From the NCBI GenBank assembly GCA_963843945.1, contig CAWJMF010000002.1:1426001-1490000 (forward strand): 64,000 nt of DNA, in the 5' to 3' direction. The notes under the pieces were generated by a model that searched no databases, had not been told where the DNA came from, and was given only the letters and a program-made list of their open reading frames with translations. Position 1 is the stretch's first letter, and each line of letters starts with the position of its first letter. Source of the stretch: CAWJMF01 sp963843945. GTDB lineage: Bacteria; Vulcanimicrobiota; Vulcanimicrobiia; Vulcanimicrobiales; Vulcanimicrobiaceae. Made by a program: the position numbers and the translations under genes. Below, one piece after another: positions 52,811-61,740 of this stretch.

Positions 52811-53169
52811 AGCTTTCCTAACTCCGAAGGCAACCCGAACCTAATCGCAGACAACACCTCCTCTGCAAAAGATGAGTCGGTAAGTCGGCGCAAGATGATC
52901 AGCTCGAGCGCAACGAAGCCTAGACAAACGGTGAAAGCATCGCTCACCACCCTATTTTCAGCCGAGCCCCAAAGCGTGGAAAACGTTTGAAGCAAGGCTG
53001 GGTCAGTCGAGACCTGGCAGCGGCTAGTGTCTTCGCGCATCTCCATGTCAATGCGAAACAGCTCCATTGTTGCGTTGGGACTGCCATCGTCGCTTCGATC
53101 AAGCATGCTCCCGCAAGCAAAATAGGCCTCGAGGCGCGTAACCATCTGCGGCTTTTTCTCGGACGTCAT
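52786..53169 (-). CDS. Small protein, fourth gene of the operon
   Basis: A 127-residue protein of unknown function with one moderately hydrophobic stretch (VSDAFTVCLGFVALELIILR). It is mostly helical and has no recognisable motif. Its ATG overlaps the stop of the preceding gene (ATGA), evidence of translational coupling, and its end overlaps the following start. Confidence 0.5.
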   Translation of the reverse strand: MTSEKKPQMVTRLEAYFACGSMLDRSDDGSPNATMELFRIDMEMREDTSRCQVSTDPALLQTFSTLWGSAENRVVSDAFTVCLGFVALELIILRRLTDSSFAEEVLSAIRFGLPSELGKLWLTTLAP

Positions 53170-53858
53170 CCTTCGACAAACCTAGCATGAACCAGCGTTT
53201 GAAAACTCGAAAAGAACCAAATCGTACCGTCTCTCGCAAAGCCTATTTCCCCATGCGATCGAATCCCTAGAAGCGCGGGGCCACACGCGACGCGCTCGTC
53301 AGGTGTAACGTGGCAGAGTGAGCGGGCCGCCCAAACCCAGACGTCACCGTTCGGCGCAATGCTGAAGGACAGGTCACGAGGCATGGTCCCGTTCCACGCG
53401 GAGAAGCTTAGTAGCTGGAGTTCGTGTGATGTGCCGTCGGCGCGATGATGGACGATACCATAGGCATCCCGCGACCAAGCGCAAGTTGCGCCTACGAACG
53501 GGCGAAGCCGAAGGGTACCGGTCTCAATCTCGAACGTTTGAGTCATTGATCGCGCGAACATCGAGTCGCATTCAAAGCTTTCCCAAACTCCCGCAGGCAA
53601 AGAAACAGGCACGAACTGCTTGTCTCCGGATCGAAGCGCAAATAGGAAGGGTGAGCCTTGAGGAGCGTCGCCATAATGACGCCGAAGCCAAAATGTCCCT
53701 TCGCGGTCGATCCAAAACGCGTAGAAGGCGTCTGGCGAAGTGATGCTGTCGCTTGCGGGTACGTCGTAAGAGTCCGAACTGACTCGGTTCCTCTTCCAAA
53801 CCCCAAAGCTGCACCGCTTCGCTAACTCCAGAGCGCCTGTTTTAGTGGCTGTGGTCAA
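53166..53858 (-). CDS. Beta-propeller-like protein, third gene of the operon
   Basis: A 230-residue protein without a signal peptide. Repeated blade-like segments are visible (AFWIDREGTFWLRRH, SIAPNGDVWVWAAR, GFARDGTIWFFSS), each with the D-G-x-x-W pattern of NHL/Vgb-type propellers. Too short for a full six-blade ring, so it may oligomerise or be partial. ATGA overlaps on both sides. Confidence 0.55.
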   Translation of the reverse strand: MTTATKTGALELAKRCSFGVWKRNRVSSDSYDVPASDSITSPDAFYAFWIDREGTFWLRRHYGDAPQGSPFLFALRSGDKQFVPVSLPAGVWESFECDSMFARSMTQTFEIETGTLRLRPFVGATCAWSRDAYGIVHHRADGTSHELQLLSFSAWNGTMPRDLSFSIAPNGDVWVWAARSLCHVTPDERVACGPALLGIRSHGEIGFARDGTIWFFSSFQTLVHARFVEG

Positions 53859-54934
53859 AGGTGAACGGGCTGATCGAAACCCGTTAGTTCAACGAAGCCT
53901 CGTCCATGAGAGCGCTCGGGTTCCGGTATACTTTCGACCGAGATGGCCCCGTTATAAACCGAAGTAGAAAAGTCAGGACTAGCAATTTCTTGATCCTGCA
54001 CCATAGGATAGACTTCTAGGTCGAGGGCCGCCTTCGGCACGACGATTTCCCATAACGACGGATAGCGATGGCTCGTCCCACTGCTCACCTCGTGAGTCCG
54101 AGCACGATTGTCCACGAAAAAGTCCGATAATCCGAGTCTGTCTACGGAGCCGTTCTTTGCCACCAAGAAGCCGCTCGATGCTCGTGAGACTGAACCATTC
54201 GCGTTTCGAAGAACGCTTAGAAACAGCTCGCGACCATCCTCAAACTGAATCGCGAAGCGGCTCCAGCCCACCACTCCGCGGAGACCCTGGATCAGGACTT
54301 GATGATCCAGCCAGCCTTCGCCTGAGACAACACTACGCACGTTGTCTATCCGAATTGACCCTTTAATATCTAGCCTAGTGAACGCATAGTCGCAGCCTGC
54401 ATCCAGGCGTGTTCTGATGAGCGGCTTCGTAGGTGAGCTGTCAAGGTCAAGTTGCGCTCTTTTGAAAGACACGTGCAGATGCGCAATGTCCGAGCGCAAG
54501 CCCACTAAGGCTGAACCGCGAAGCGTCCAGTCGCCTACGTTAAGGGCGAGGCTTTTTGTGGAAGCTCCCGCCAAGCCCAGGGCCGCACGATCGAGCCGCA
54601 TGTCCGAAATGTTTCGGGTGTTGACTTCGTCTACGATCGCGATCGTGGCCGCAACCTCGGCCGGGGCAGACCAGCGGCTGACACGATCCCTTCCAAATAT
54701 CGCAAAGCGTACAAACGTCGCCGTGACATCATAGCGGCGCCCGTCTTCGCTCTTGAGTTCCGCCATCATCCGCCACCACTGATCTCGGACATCGCCTGAC
54801 GCCGCCATCGAGGTCGCGTCGGCTCCCGCAGCACAAATGGGAACTTTCCGATCTCCAACCCCAGCTTCTAACTGCAACGGATCTCCCAGAGCTAGCATCG
54901 AGAAGAGGGTGAGCGCCGCAATTCTTGCCTTCAC
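53855..54934 (-). CDS. CrtC/AttH-like lipocalin-domain protein
   Basis: A 359-residue exported protein with a short N-terminal signal (MKARIAALTLFSMLALG). Two blocks identify the CrtC/AttH lipocalin-like family: DVRDQWWRMMAEL (about 47-59), the counterpart of the usual EWWYFTG segment, and the C-terminal YNGAISVESI then HGRGFVELTGF (343-353). In several bacteria AttH-type proteins are encoded beside FtsX-like ABC permeases and bind lipids or hydrophobic molecules in the periplasm, while CrtC itself hydrates carotenoids. The GTG overlaps the permease stop (GTGA) and has GAGAGGAG upstream. A lipid-binding role is more likely here than carotenoid hydration. Confidence 0.75.
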   Translation of the reverse strand: MKARIAALTLFSMLALGDPLQLEAGVGDRKVPICAAGADATSMAASGDVRDQWWRMMAELKSEDGRRYDVTATFVRFAIFGRDRVSRWSAPAEVAATIAIVDEVNTRNISDMRLDRAALGLAGASTKSLALNVGDWTLRGSALVGLRSDIAHLHVSFKRAQLDLDSSPTKPLIRTRLDAGCDYAFTRLDIKGSIRIDNVRSVVSGEGWLDHQVLIQGLRGVVGWSRFAIQFEDGRELFLSVLRNANGSVSRASSGFLVAKNGSVDRLGLSDFFVDNRARTHEVSSGTSHRYPSLWEIVVPKAALDLEVYPMVQDQEIASPDFSTSVYNGAISVESIPEPERSHGRGFVELTGFDQPVHL

Positions 54935-57429
54935 TCTGCTCCTCTCGCAAAACTTGCATCTATGAAGCCGACTTCCCGTGCGGGTAGAATAGCCGACCCG
55001 AGCGCTGCCGCCACAAGGAATGCGCCAATCAGAAGCACTGCGCCAACGGAAACATGAAGCCCAATAGCCTGGCCAGCAGAATTTGCTAGTTCAAGCTGGA
55101 TCGTACCGACCAAGAGACCTAGAATAACGCCAAGCCCAGTGCCCACGGTCGAACGGATAAAGGTCTCGAGCACTGCAATCCGACGAACATCTCCGCATGT
55201 AGCGCCGAGATATCGTATAAGCGCAAAGTCTCTTCGGCGCTCGAGAATAAAGGCAGCACCGCTAGTACTCATGCTGATCGCCGCCATGAGGAGGCAGATC
55301 ATGGCAACGGCCTCCACTAAGCCGTTCATTTCGTCCACGACGCCAACTGCTTGTTGCCGGAGTTCCAGGGTGGTCGAGACTACCGCGGGTAACGAACCAA
55401 GTATTCGAATGAGCGTGCTGCGAACCTCAAGAAGGTTTGCGGTTGGATTCGTAAAGACATAAAACGAGTCGACACGATCGTCACGGTAGCGCTGGACTAT
55501 TAGCTGCCGCGGCCCCGAAATAGTTTCAACACCCTCAGGAGCGGAGGTTCGCCAGCTCCGAAGGCGCAGCTCTACCGAGCCGGTTGGAGAGGGCATCGGG
55601 AAAACATCACCGAGGCGCAAACCGAGTCGACGAGCTAGCCGTCTACTCATCGAGACACCAATCGATGAATCACGGCTTTTTCCTAGTTGCTCTCTATTTA
55701 GAGCATCCTCACCGCGCAGCTTGATCGTCTCGCCTCTCAGGCTTAGCTCAAGAGCTCTTACTCCGTTGACCCGCGCTACTCCGGGCACGCGCGCGGCTCG
55801 TCGTCCTACGGTCGGAGTGAAAATCCCGTCGCCAAGCCGTGCACTTTGGGCTGGCACAATGGCGAGATCGCCAAGGAACGACTGATTTACCCACTCGTTC
55901 AGCGCGAAATGAAACGACTCACCGACGATCGTGACCGCAACGACGGCACTTGTTGAAATCGCAAGGGATGTAATGGCGATTCCCACGCGCCGCGGTAGAC
56001 GTCTAAATGAGGCTAGAGTTACTTGAGCGAGAGAGGAAGCAGCTCCGTATCGAGCTGCGCCCAAGAGACTGATACCTCGAAGAGCTGGGGACACGCAGAG
56101 AGCACATACGAACACGAGCGCCGCGACGCAAACATATCCCAGATTTGGCCAGCGCCCGGCTGAAAGTTCGGGAGCTATGACTGAAGCTGCAAAGATCGAT
56201 AATACAGTCACGAGCCGACGAACGGGCCGAGCCGGATCGCCTTGCAGCTCGGTACCACGCGCCGCCATCGCAGCAGCCGGCCGGATTCTCATGGCTGCAA
56301 CAGCTGCGGCTCCCGCACTCAGTGCCGCTAGAGCCGTCCCGATTGCAAAGACCGAAAGAACGACGAAACCGTCAAGCTCGACCCTTACGTGCCGCGGCTC
56401 AACCATCTGGACAGCGACAACCGAAATCATCGCCTTAGCAAAGGCGACACCGAGAGCATAACCTAAAGTTGATCCGAAAAAGCCGAAGATGGTACCTTCG
56501 AGTAGGAAAGTACGAAAGATCTGGCTTTTTGTCGCTCCTAGCGAGCGCAGAATCGCAATGTCCGATGAACGACGCTCGATCGACGTACCGATTCCTTCGT
56601 AAACCACGACGATCGCGATAAGAAGTGCAACGGCGCAAAGAAGGAAGAGATCTTGCTCAAGATACTCAAACAGACGTCCGACCGCATCGCGCGAATCATC
56701 CGGTGCCACGACTCGTCCTCCAGCGGGCAGCAGTCTCGCGATTCGAGCGCGCACACCATTGATGTCATCGCTGGTAACAACGTCGATCCGATCTAAGACG
56801 AAGAAGTGTTGGAACAGCGTTTGGGCGGTGGCAATGTCGACGAAAGCCGTATCGGATTCCGCGCCAACTTCCGATGCCGGGAGGACGGCCGCGACTCGGA
56901 GCACGGAAGGTCGATCGTTGACCTGTACGTGTAAGTCGTTGCCGGATTTAAGACCGTGCCGATTCGCGAAGTCAGCAGTAAGTATGACCCCATCGCCGGC
57001 CATTGCTAGTTCGGCCGAAGCTAGCGACCCGCTTCGAGAGAAGGTGCTCGGTTCACGATGCGGGATCCCGGAGACGCCGGGCAACGGCTTGAGCAGATCC
57101 ACTCCGCGCACGCGCAATATCTCCGGGCCTAGGCGACCGCCGGTCACCCCGACGTTTCCGTCCAACACTGGGTACGCTGCCTCGACACCTGGCAGGTAGC
57201 GAATCCTCGCAAGGGCTCGCTCGTCGAGAGTCTGACCGATGCCGAATACTTGGAGGTTTACATGTTTGTCAAGCGAGTCGGATTCGAACGCAAATGCCCC
57301 TGCGGTAGTCGCGGTAGCAAGTACGACAGCGAGCGTGATCCCGACCGCGACCGCGATCGCGACTACCGTTAGGATAGCCCTAAACGGGTGTGTCCGGATC
57401 TCGCCAAAGACCAATGCGTCGAAGAGCAT
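54931..57429 (-). CDS. FtsX/MacB-like ABC transporter permease
   Basis: An 832-residue permease with an N-terminal transmembrane helix, a large periplasmic domain and two FtsX units. Each carries the cytoplasmic coupling motif: ERRSSDIAILRSLGATKSQI in the first and ERRRDFALIRYLGATCGDVR in the second. About ten helices in all. No ATPase gene adjoins it in this window, so it must borrow one or be a non-canonical permease. It is the first gene of a five-gene overlapping operon with a CrtC/AttH-like protein, an arrangement known from attEFGH-type systems that move lipidic substrates. The start ATG lacks an obvious ribosome binding site. Confidence 0.85.
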   Translation of the reverse strand: MLFDALVFGEIRTHPFRAILTVVAIAVAVGITLAVVLATATTAGAFAFESDSLDKHVNLQVFGIGQTLDERALARIRYLPGVEAAYPVLDGNVGVTGGRLGPEILRVRGVDLLKPLPGVSGIPHREPSTFSRSGSLASAELAMAGDGVILTADFANRHGLKSGNDLHVQVNDRPSVLRVAAVLPASEVGAESDTAFVDIATAQTLFQHFFVLDRIDVVTSDDINGVRARIARLLPAGGRVVAPDDSRDAVGRLFEYLEQDLFLLCAVALLIAIVVVYEGIGTSIERRSSDIAILRSLGATKSQIFRTFLLEGTIFGFFGSTLGYALGVAFAKAMISVVAVQMVEPRHVRVELDGFVVLSVFAIGTALAALSAGAAAVAAMRIRPAAAMAARGTELQGDPARPVRRLVTVLSIFAASVIAPELSAGRWPNLGYVCVAALVFVCALCVSPALRGISLLGAARYGAASSLAQVTLASFRRLPRRVGIAITSLAISTSAVVAVTIVGESFHFALNEWVNQSFLGDLAIVPAQSARLGDGIFTPTVGRRAARVPGVARVNGVRALELSLRGETIKLRGEDALNREQLGKSRDSSIGVSMSRRLARRLGLRLGDVFPMPSPTGSVELRLRSWRTSAPEGVETISGPRQLIVQRYRDDRVDSFYVFTNPTANLLEVRSTLIRILGSLPAVVSTTLELRQQAVGVVDEMNGLVEAVAMICLLMAAISMSTSGAAFILERRRDFALIRYLGATCGDVRRIAVLETFIRSTVGTGLGVILGLLVGTIQLELANSAGQAIGLHVSVGAVLLIGAFLVAAALGSAILPAREVGFIDASFARGAE

Positions 57430-57530
57430 AGAAGCCTAGCATCCGCTCAGTGAACTCTCTTATCCTAGCGTGAAAGCAGCCGAGACCTCCCGATCGCATT
57501 CTCGCCGCACCCCGATCGCATGACCCGGCA

Positions 57531-57564
57531 CCGCGCAAAGCCTTACGCCATGGGCGGTTGCGGC
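57531..57564 (-). repeat. Hairpin repeat unit 1 (inverted)
   Basis: Reads on the minus strand as GCAACCGCCCATGGCGTAAG followed by GCTTTGCGCGG; the centre contains the palindrome GCCCATGGC-like core. Opposite in orientation to the other three units. Confidence 0.55.
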
Positions 57565-57626
57565 GCATTGGCAGTCGCGATGAATTGGCGATGAAGTTCA
57601 GCTGACCGACGCGAGCTAAGGGCGTA

Positions 57627-57665
57627 GCGCAAACCCTTATGCCACGGAACTTTGCGGCGCACCGG
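57627..57665 (+). repeat. Hairpin repeat unit 2
   Basis: GCGCAAACCCTTATGCCACG then GAACTTTGCGGCGCACCGG. The CGCAAA and TTTGCG arms are complementary. It is the most diverged unit. Confidence 0.5.
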
Positions 57666-57804
57666 ATTTCCGGCCGGCGAGGACAAGGGGCGCTGTTTCC
57701 GAGGCCTACGCACTTACCCCAGCGTCGGCAGGCGACCGAATAGTGACAGCGTTTGAACTTCTGCCTGGACAGGGCGACACGCTTTGCATCTTCGTTGGAA
57801 TTGT

Positions 57805-57838
57805 GCCACAAACGCCCATGGCATAAGGCTTTGCGGCG
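57805..57838 (+). repeat. Hairpin repeat unit 3
   Basis: GCCACAAACGCCCATGGCAT then AAGGCTTTGCGGCG. Shares 15 or more consecutive-type positions with unit 1 read on the other strand. Confidence 0.55.
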
Positions 57839-57930
57839 AGGCCCTGCGATGCTCGATCCGAGCGACGAGCATGCTCGAGATCCGCGATCGTGGAGCTCGA
57901 CGTACTCGATGCGCGGAGATTTTTGATGCA

Positions 57931-57961
57931 GCGCAAACACCCGTGACGTAAGGCTTTGCGC
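57931..57961 (+). repeat. Hairpin repeat unit 4
   Basis: GCGCAAACACCCGTGACGTA then AGGCTTTGCGC. The ends GCGCAAA and TTTGCGC are perfect complements, giving the cleanest stem of the family. Confidence 0.6.
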
Positions 57962-58262
57962 GATTCTGGCTGTGCGGCCGGGCGATGGGCAACGGGCTGA
58001 CGCGGGCGAGCCGGGGGGGCGGGGGTGGCGCGGTTTCGGGCCCCTTCCACTCGGAAAGAGTTGTAGCCTAACGGGATAGGCGATAAGGGGTTTCAAAACG
58101 AGCCCCCCCTCGGCGGAGCGGCGTGGCGGTGGGGATCTTGGCCGGCTCGGCGCGTTAGCGATCGCCCGCGATATGCTCGAGCCACCCTCGGCGAGCGGTG
58201 TGGGCGATAAGCCGGAGAGTTGGTATATAGGATTCCCGAGGGCTTGACCGGGAAGAAGCGAC

Positions 58263-60094
58263 GTGGTTATTGAGTTACGGACCGGGATGCCCCGTGCCAG
58301 ACTGGGTCCGCGACGCAGGGCTCGTTACCGCGTCGGGAACGCTTTCCTAGCTTCTATCCTTGCGAGTTCCGCGACCATACTCTCGCCGACGCTCTCGCTC
58401 GAAGCAGTGGTGCCGACGCGGACACACACGGTGCAACAGGTCTTGCTCGACGGAAAGTCCGTCGCGTCGGCTGCCGGTGTGAAAGTGACGTACTCCGCTG
58501 GACACGAGGAGAACGTCATCCGGCGCGATGAGTCGATTCCCGACGGGACCCGAATCGATGTCCCTTCAAGCGTCGTGGTTATTGTCGTCAGCTCAGATGA
58601 AAAGAGCACCGCAACGCTCGAGCCGGGTTCGAGCGTCACGTTCGTCAGCACGGGTTCCGGGGAGCTCGTCGCGAGTGACTCTGGGGAAGTCCTCTTCAGC
58701 ATCGTACCGAAATCGCTCGACTTTTTCCGCGTTCGATCGAGCGAATCGATAGTCGCCGGCGTTCACGGAACGGTCTTTTCCATCGATCAAACGCAGGGAG
58801 CCGTAACCTTCACCTGCACTCGTGGCGCTGTGGACATCACGAAAACGGGCTACCTCCAGATCGGAAAGGAAACGACAGCAGTATCGTTGATCGATGCGCT
58901 CACTGCGGACGGACGGTCAGAAGCTACGTATCATCCAACCAAGGTGTGGTATTTAGGAAAGTTTACAGACCTTGCGGTGCTGAAGCGTTCTATCGGGAAC
59001 AACTCGCGGCCGCCAAAGAGAGTGGTAATGACAATGACATCCGCGCAGCATTACGCAATATCGGCAACGTTCAATTTAACGAAGGCCGGTTCGCCGATGC
59101 ATTTGAGTCCCAGAATGAGGCGCTTGCCCTGTACCGGCAATCGGGCGATCGCGATGGCGAGGCGGAAGTCCTCAACGACATCAGCCGCGGCTATTTGTCT
59201 CGGGACCAATATACGCAAGCGATGCGGGAAGCGGAGGAGGCGCGCGCGATCTTCCGCGACCTGGGCGACCTCGAAGGCCAGGCTCAAAGCGACGTGATCA
59301 TTGGGACGATCGAAGAGCGTCAAGGCCATCACATCGCCGCCGTGCAATCTCTCGAGAATGCGCTCGCGCTCTTTCGCGCATTTGGTAACCGCGACGGGCA
59401 GGCGGGAGCGCTCCGAGGCATCGCCTTCGTTGGCTACATGCGAGGCCGCTACGACGATGCGCTAGCATCCGGAAAGCAGGCGCTTGCGATCTCCCGCGAA
59501 TTGGATGAGCGCGACGGCGAGGCGCAAGCCCTGGATCAAATAAGTCTCATTCTCCGGCGGCTAGGCGAGTACGACGACGAACTCAAGTTCGCTCAACAAG
59601 CGCTCGCGATTTTCCAAGATTTGGGTAACCGCGACGGCGAAGCAAACGCCTTCGATGACATCGGCCGCGCTGAAAAGCGGCTACTCCGGTTCGACGACGC
59701 GCTGCGGTCGCACCAGCAGGCAGTCACTCTCTTCCAGGAAGTCGGAGACCGCGATGGTCAAGCCCGAGCTCTCAGAAACATTGGCGACGTCGAAACGGAC
59801 CAGCTCAGATACGCGGACGCGCTGGCATCGCTAGAAAGCGCTCTCGCGATCTACCGGGACCTGAACGACCTTGACGGCGAGGCGAACGCTCTCTTCAGCA
59901 TGGGAGAACTTGATATCAAACAGCGACTGTACGCCGACGCCCTGCAGCCATTGAAGCAGGCACTCGATCTGTACCAGCAGCTCGGTAACCAAGGCGATTT
60001 AGCCGCAACCCAACAGACAATTGACAGTCTCGAGCACAACACACGCCGACCGGGCTCGCTTGGCGACCAACGGGAAATATTCACACGACCATAG
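58263..60094 (+). pseudogene. FecR-domain/TPR protein split by a frameshift
   Basis: The first frame (from GTG 58263) encodes an N-terminal signal-like helix (LASILASSATILSPTLSLEA) and a FecR-type domain: STATLEPGSSVTFVSTG, DSGEVLFSIVP and SIVAGVHGTVFSIDQTQG. Near 58990 the TPR part continues in the -1 frame, from AEAFYREQLAAAKESGN to 60094, with about eight repeats of the type LGDRDGEANAL. Read separately, the FecR frame runs on as basic nonsense to 59297. One missing base would join them into a FecR-TPR protein of about 610 residues. Genuine inactivation and a base-calling error are both possible. Confidence 0.7.
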
Positions 60095-60103
60095 GGGCCA
60101 GCG

Positions 60104-60115
60104 TGACCTGAGGGC
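60104..60115 (+). repeat. IS3 terminal inverted repeat, orfB side
   Basis: TGACCTGAGGGC, an exact inverted match to 62854-62865. AAACTGTGAG follows at about 60133-60142. Confidence 0.9.
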
Positions 60116-60120
60116 ATAGT

Positions 60121-60420
60121 TCACGCTGCTGAAAACTGTGAGGGTTGGGTAGTTTGAAAACGCGCCGCGAATTCCCGCGGCGTGAGATATCCGAGCGCAG
60201 AGTGGGGTCGAACCTCGTTGTAGTCCGTGCGCCAAAGGTCTGCCGCAGCTCGAACTTCGGTGATCGAGCGAAAGAGGTGCGGGTTGAGGAGTTCGTCACG
60301 GATTCGACCGTTGAGCGATTCGATCTTGGCGTTTTGCGTCGGCTTCCCGGGCCGGATAAAATGCCATTGAAGATTACGATCAGCGCTCCAGCGCAGCATG
60401 CGATGACTGCAGAACTCGCG
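60121..60420 (-). pseudogene. IS3 OrfB, C-terminal piece
   Basis: The last 100 codons of an IS3 OrfB. REFCSHRMLRW opens the piece (residue after the second catalytic Asp-Asn-Gly), the catalytic Glu is in NAKIESLNGRIRDE, and the closing YNEVRPHSALGYLTPREF is the family C-terminal signature. Its upstream half is at 61988-62503, separated by the IS110 insertion. Confidence 0.9.
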
Positions 60421-60540
60421 CCGTGGTACGATCGAAACGGGGTGGTTGCCCCCGCTTAGAACGGAGGTGTATCTGACACATCTCCCACGGAGACAACGAC
60501 CTATGAAACGATTCAGCAAAGCCACGGCCAGACCGTTTGG

Positions 60541-61740
60541 GTGGCGATCGACGTCGCGAAGGCAACGCACGAGGTCCTGGTCGAGCGTTCAGATGGAGCG
60601 CGGAAGTGCATAAGCGTCGCGAATACGCAAGCGGACTTTGAGAAACTAGCGAAGTATCTTGCGACGCTATCGCCTTCATGCGAAGTGGCGCTTGAACCAA
60701 CGGGTGATTATCACAGGCCGATTGCAAACTTTCTTTTGCGTCGCGGTCACAAAGTGCATTTCGTGTCGTCGATCGCGACAAATCGGACTCGTGAAGCACT
60801 CTATAATTCTTGGGATAAGAACGATCCGAAAGACGCTCAGGTCATTCTGCACCTACTTAAAGGCGGCGTGACGCAACATTTCTCGGATCCGCTCGAAGAC
60901 GGTACACACGACCTTCAAGAACTGCTCGGAACGTATCGCCAAATCGTCGACCGGAAAGTTCGCGTTTACCACACGTTAATGACGCATTTCTTGCCGCTCT
61001 ACTTCCCTGAAGCTGAGCAATTTATTGCGTCTTCACGATCCGAGTGGTTTCTCGACGTCTTTCATCTTGCTCCATGTCCGTCCGACGTCTTGGCCTACAC
61101 GAAGGCCGCGTTCTTGAAAAAGACTGTCAAAGGCAACGAGGGTCATCCTACCGTTCGGCGGCGGCTCGTCGGCGAGTACTACGAGACGGCGAAGCAAATC
61201 GTCGGAATCCCCGTCCTATCGGGCTCCGTGGCCATGCAGATGTTTCGCCTTGTACTCGAGGAGTATATTCGGCTTGCTAAATTGCGGCGCGGATTGGAGA
61301 AGGACATACATAATCGTCTCGCGCTTCATGCTGACTACAAGAGGCTTCGCACGATTCCCGGTATCGGTCCAATTGTGGGCTTGACGATCCTTGCAGAAGG
61401 CGGCGATCTACGTCGCTTCAGTCATCACCGAAAGTTTTTGAAGTTCTGCGGCTTCGACCTTTCGACATCGCAGTCGGGCCAACGCCGAGGTGTTCCACAG
61501 CTCTCGAAGCGAGGCAATGCGCGACTTCGTTGCGCGTTTTGGATGGCCGGCCGTGTCGCAGTCGCGCAGCGGCGGAACGGCTTCCGTAAAAAGTTCGACG
61601 ACTACGTTCGCAGCAACCCGAAGGACACAGATCTTAAGCGCAAAGCGTACACCGCCGTTGCTGCAAAAATGGCGCGAGTGGTATACGGCTTGATCAAGAC
61701 CAACAGCGATTATCGCCATTTTCTACAAGAAGTAGCGTAA
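60541..61740 (+). CDS. IS110-family transposase, apparently intact
   Basis: A 399-residue transposase. DEDD residues: Asp4 (AIDVAK), Glu52 (LEPTGDY), Asp95 and Asp98 (NDPKDAQV). The C-terminal domain has IPGIGPIVGLTILAEGGDL, then SQSGQRRGVPQLSKRGNARL with the catalytic Ser region, and continues normally to the end. GTG 60541 is the first start codon in frame, but coding-like sequence (TIQQSHGQTVW) extends upstream to about 60505; an ATG at 60503 is out of frame by one, so the true start is uncertain. Confidence 0.9.
   Translation: MAIDVAKATHEVLVERSDGARKCISVANTQADFEKLAKYLATLSPSCEVALEPTGDYHRPIANFLLRRGHKVHFVSSIATNRTREALYNSWDKNDPKDAQVILHLLKGGVTQHFSDPLEDGTHDLQELLGTYRQIVDRKVRVYHTLMTHFLPLYFPEAEQFIASSRSEWFLDVFHLAPCPSDVLAYTKAAFLKKTVKGNEGHPTVRRRLVGEYYETAKQIVGIPVLSGSVAMQMFRLVLEEYIRLAKLRRGLEKDIHNRLALHADYKRLRTIPGIGPIVGLTILAEGGDLRRFSHHRKFLKFCGFDLSTSQSGQRRGVPQLSKRGNARLRCAFWMAGRVAVAQRRNGFRKKFDDYVRSNPKDTDLKRKAYTAVAAKMARVVYGLIKTNSDYRHFLQEVA

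Larger units (their letters stand above)
57430..58262. other. Gene-free region with a hairpin-repeat cluster
   Basis: No supportable gene in 833 bases. Four imperfect copies of a 31-39 base element occur at 57531-57564 (inverted), 57627-57665, 57805-57838 and 57931-57961. Each centres on GCATAAGGCTTTGCG or close variants and can form a stem from GCGCAAA and TTTGCGC. A further ATGCTCG/CGAGCAT hairpin lies near 57849-57873. A G-rich run (about 58011-58025) follows. The promoter of the permease operon must lie at its left side. Confidence 0.6.

Noticed and set aside
53855..54934. Carotenoid 1,2-hydratase (CrtC) as the function
   Set aside because: No carotenoid genes are nearby and the EWWYFTG-type block is altered; the permease neighbour fits an AttH-like lipid protein better.
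57531..57961. CRISPR array
   Set aside because: Repeats are imperfect, vary in orientation, are spaced irregularly by about 96-178 bases, and no cas gene is near.
57531..57961. Integron attC sites
   Set aside because: The RYYYAAC and GTTRRRY boxes are missing and no integrase gene is present.
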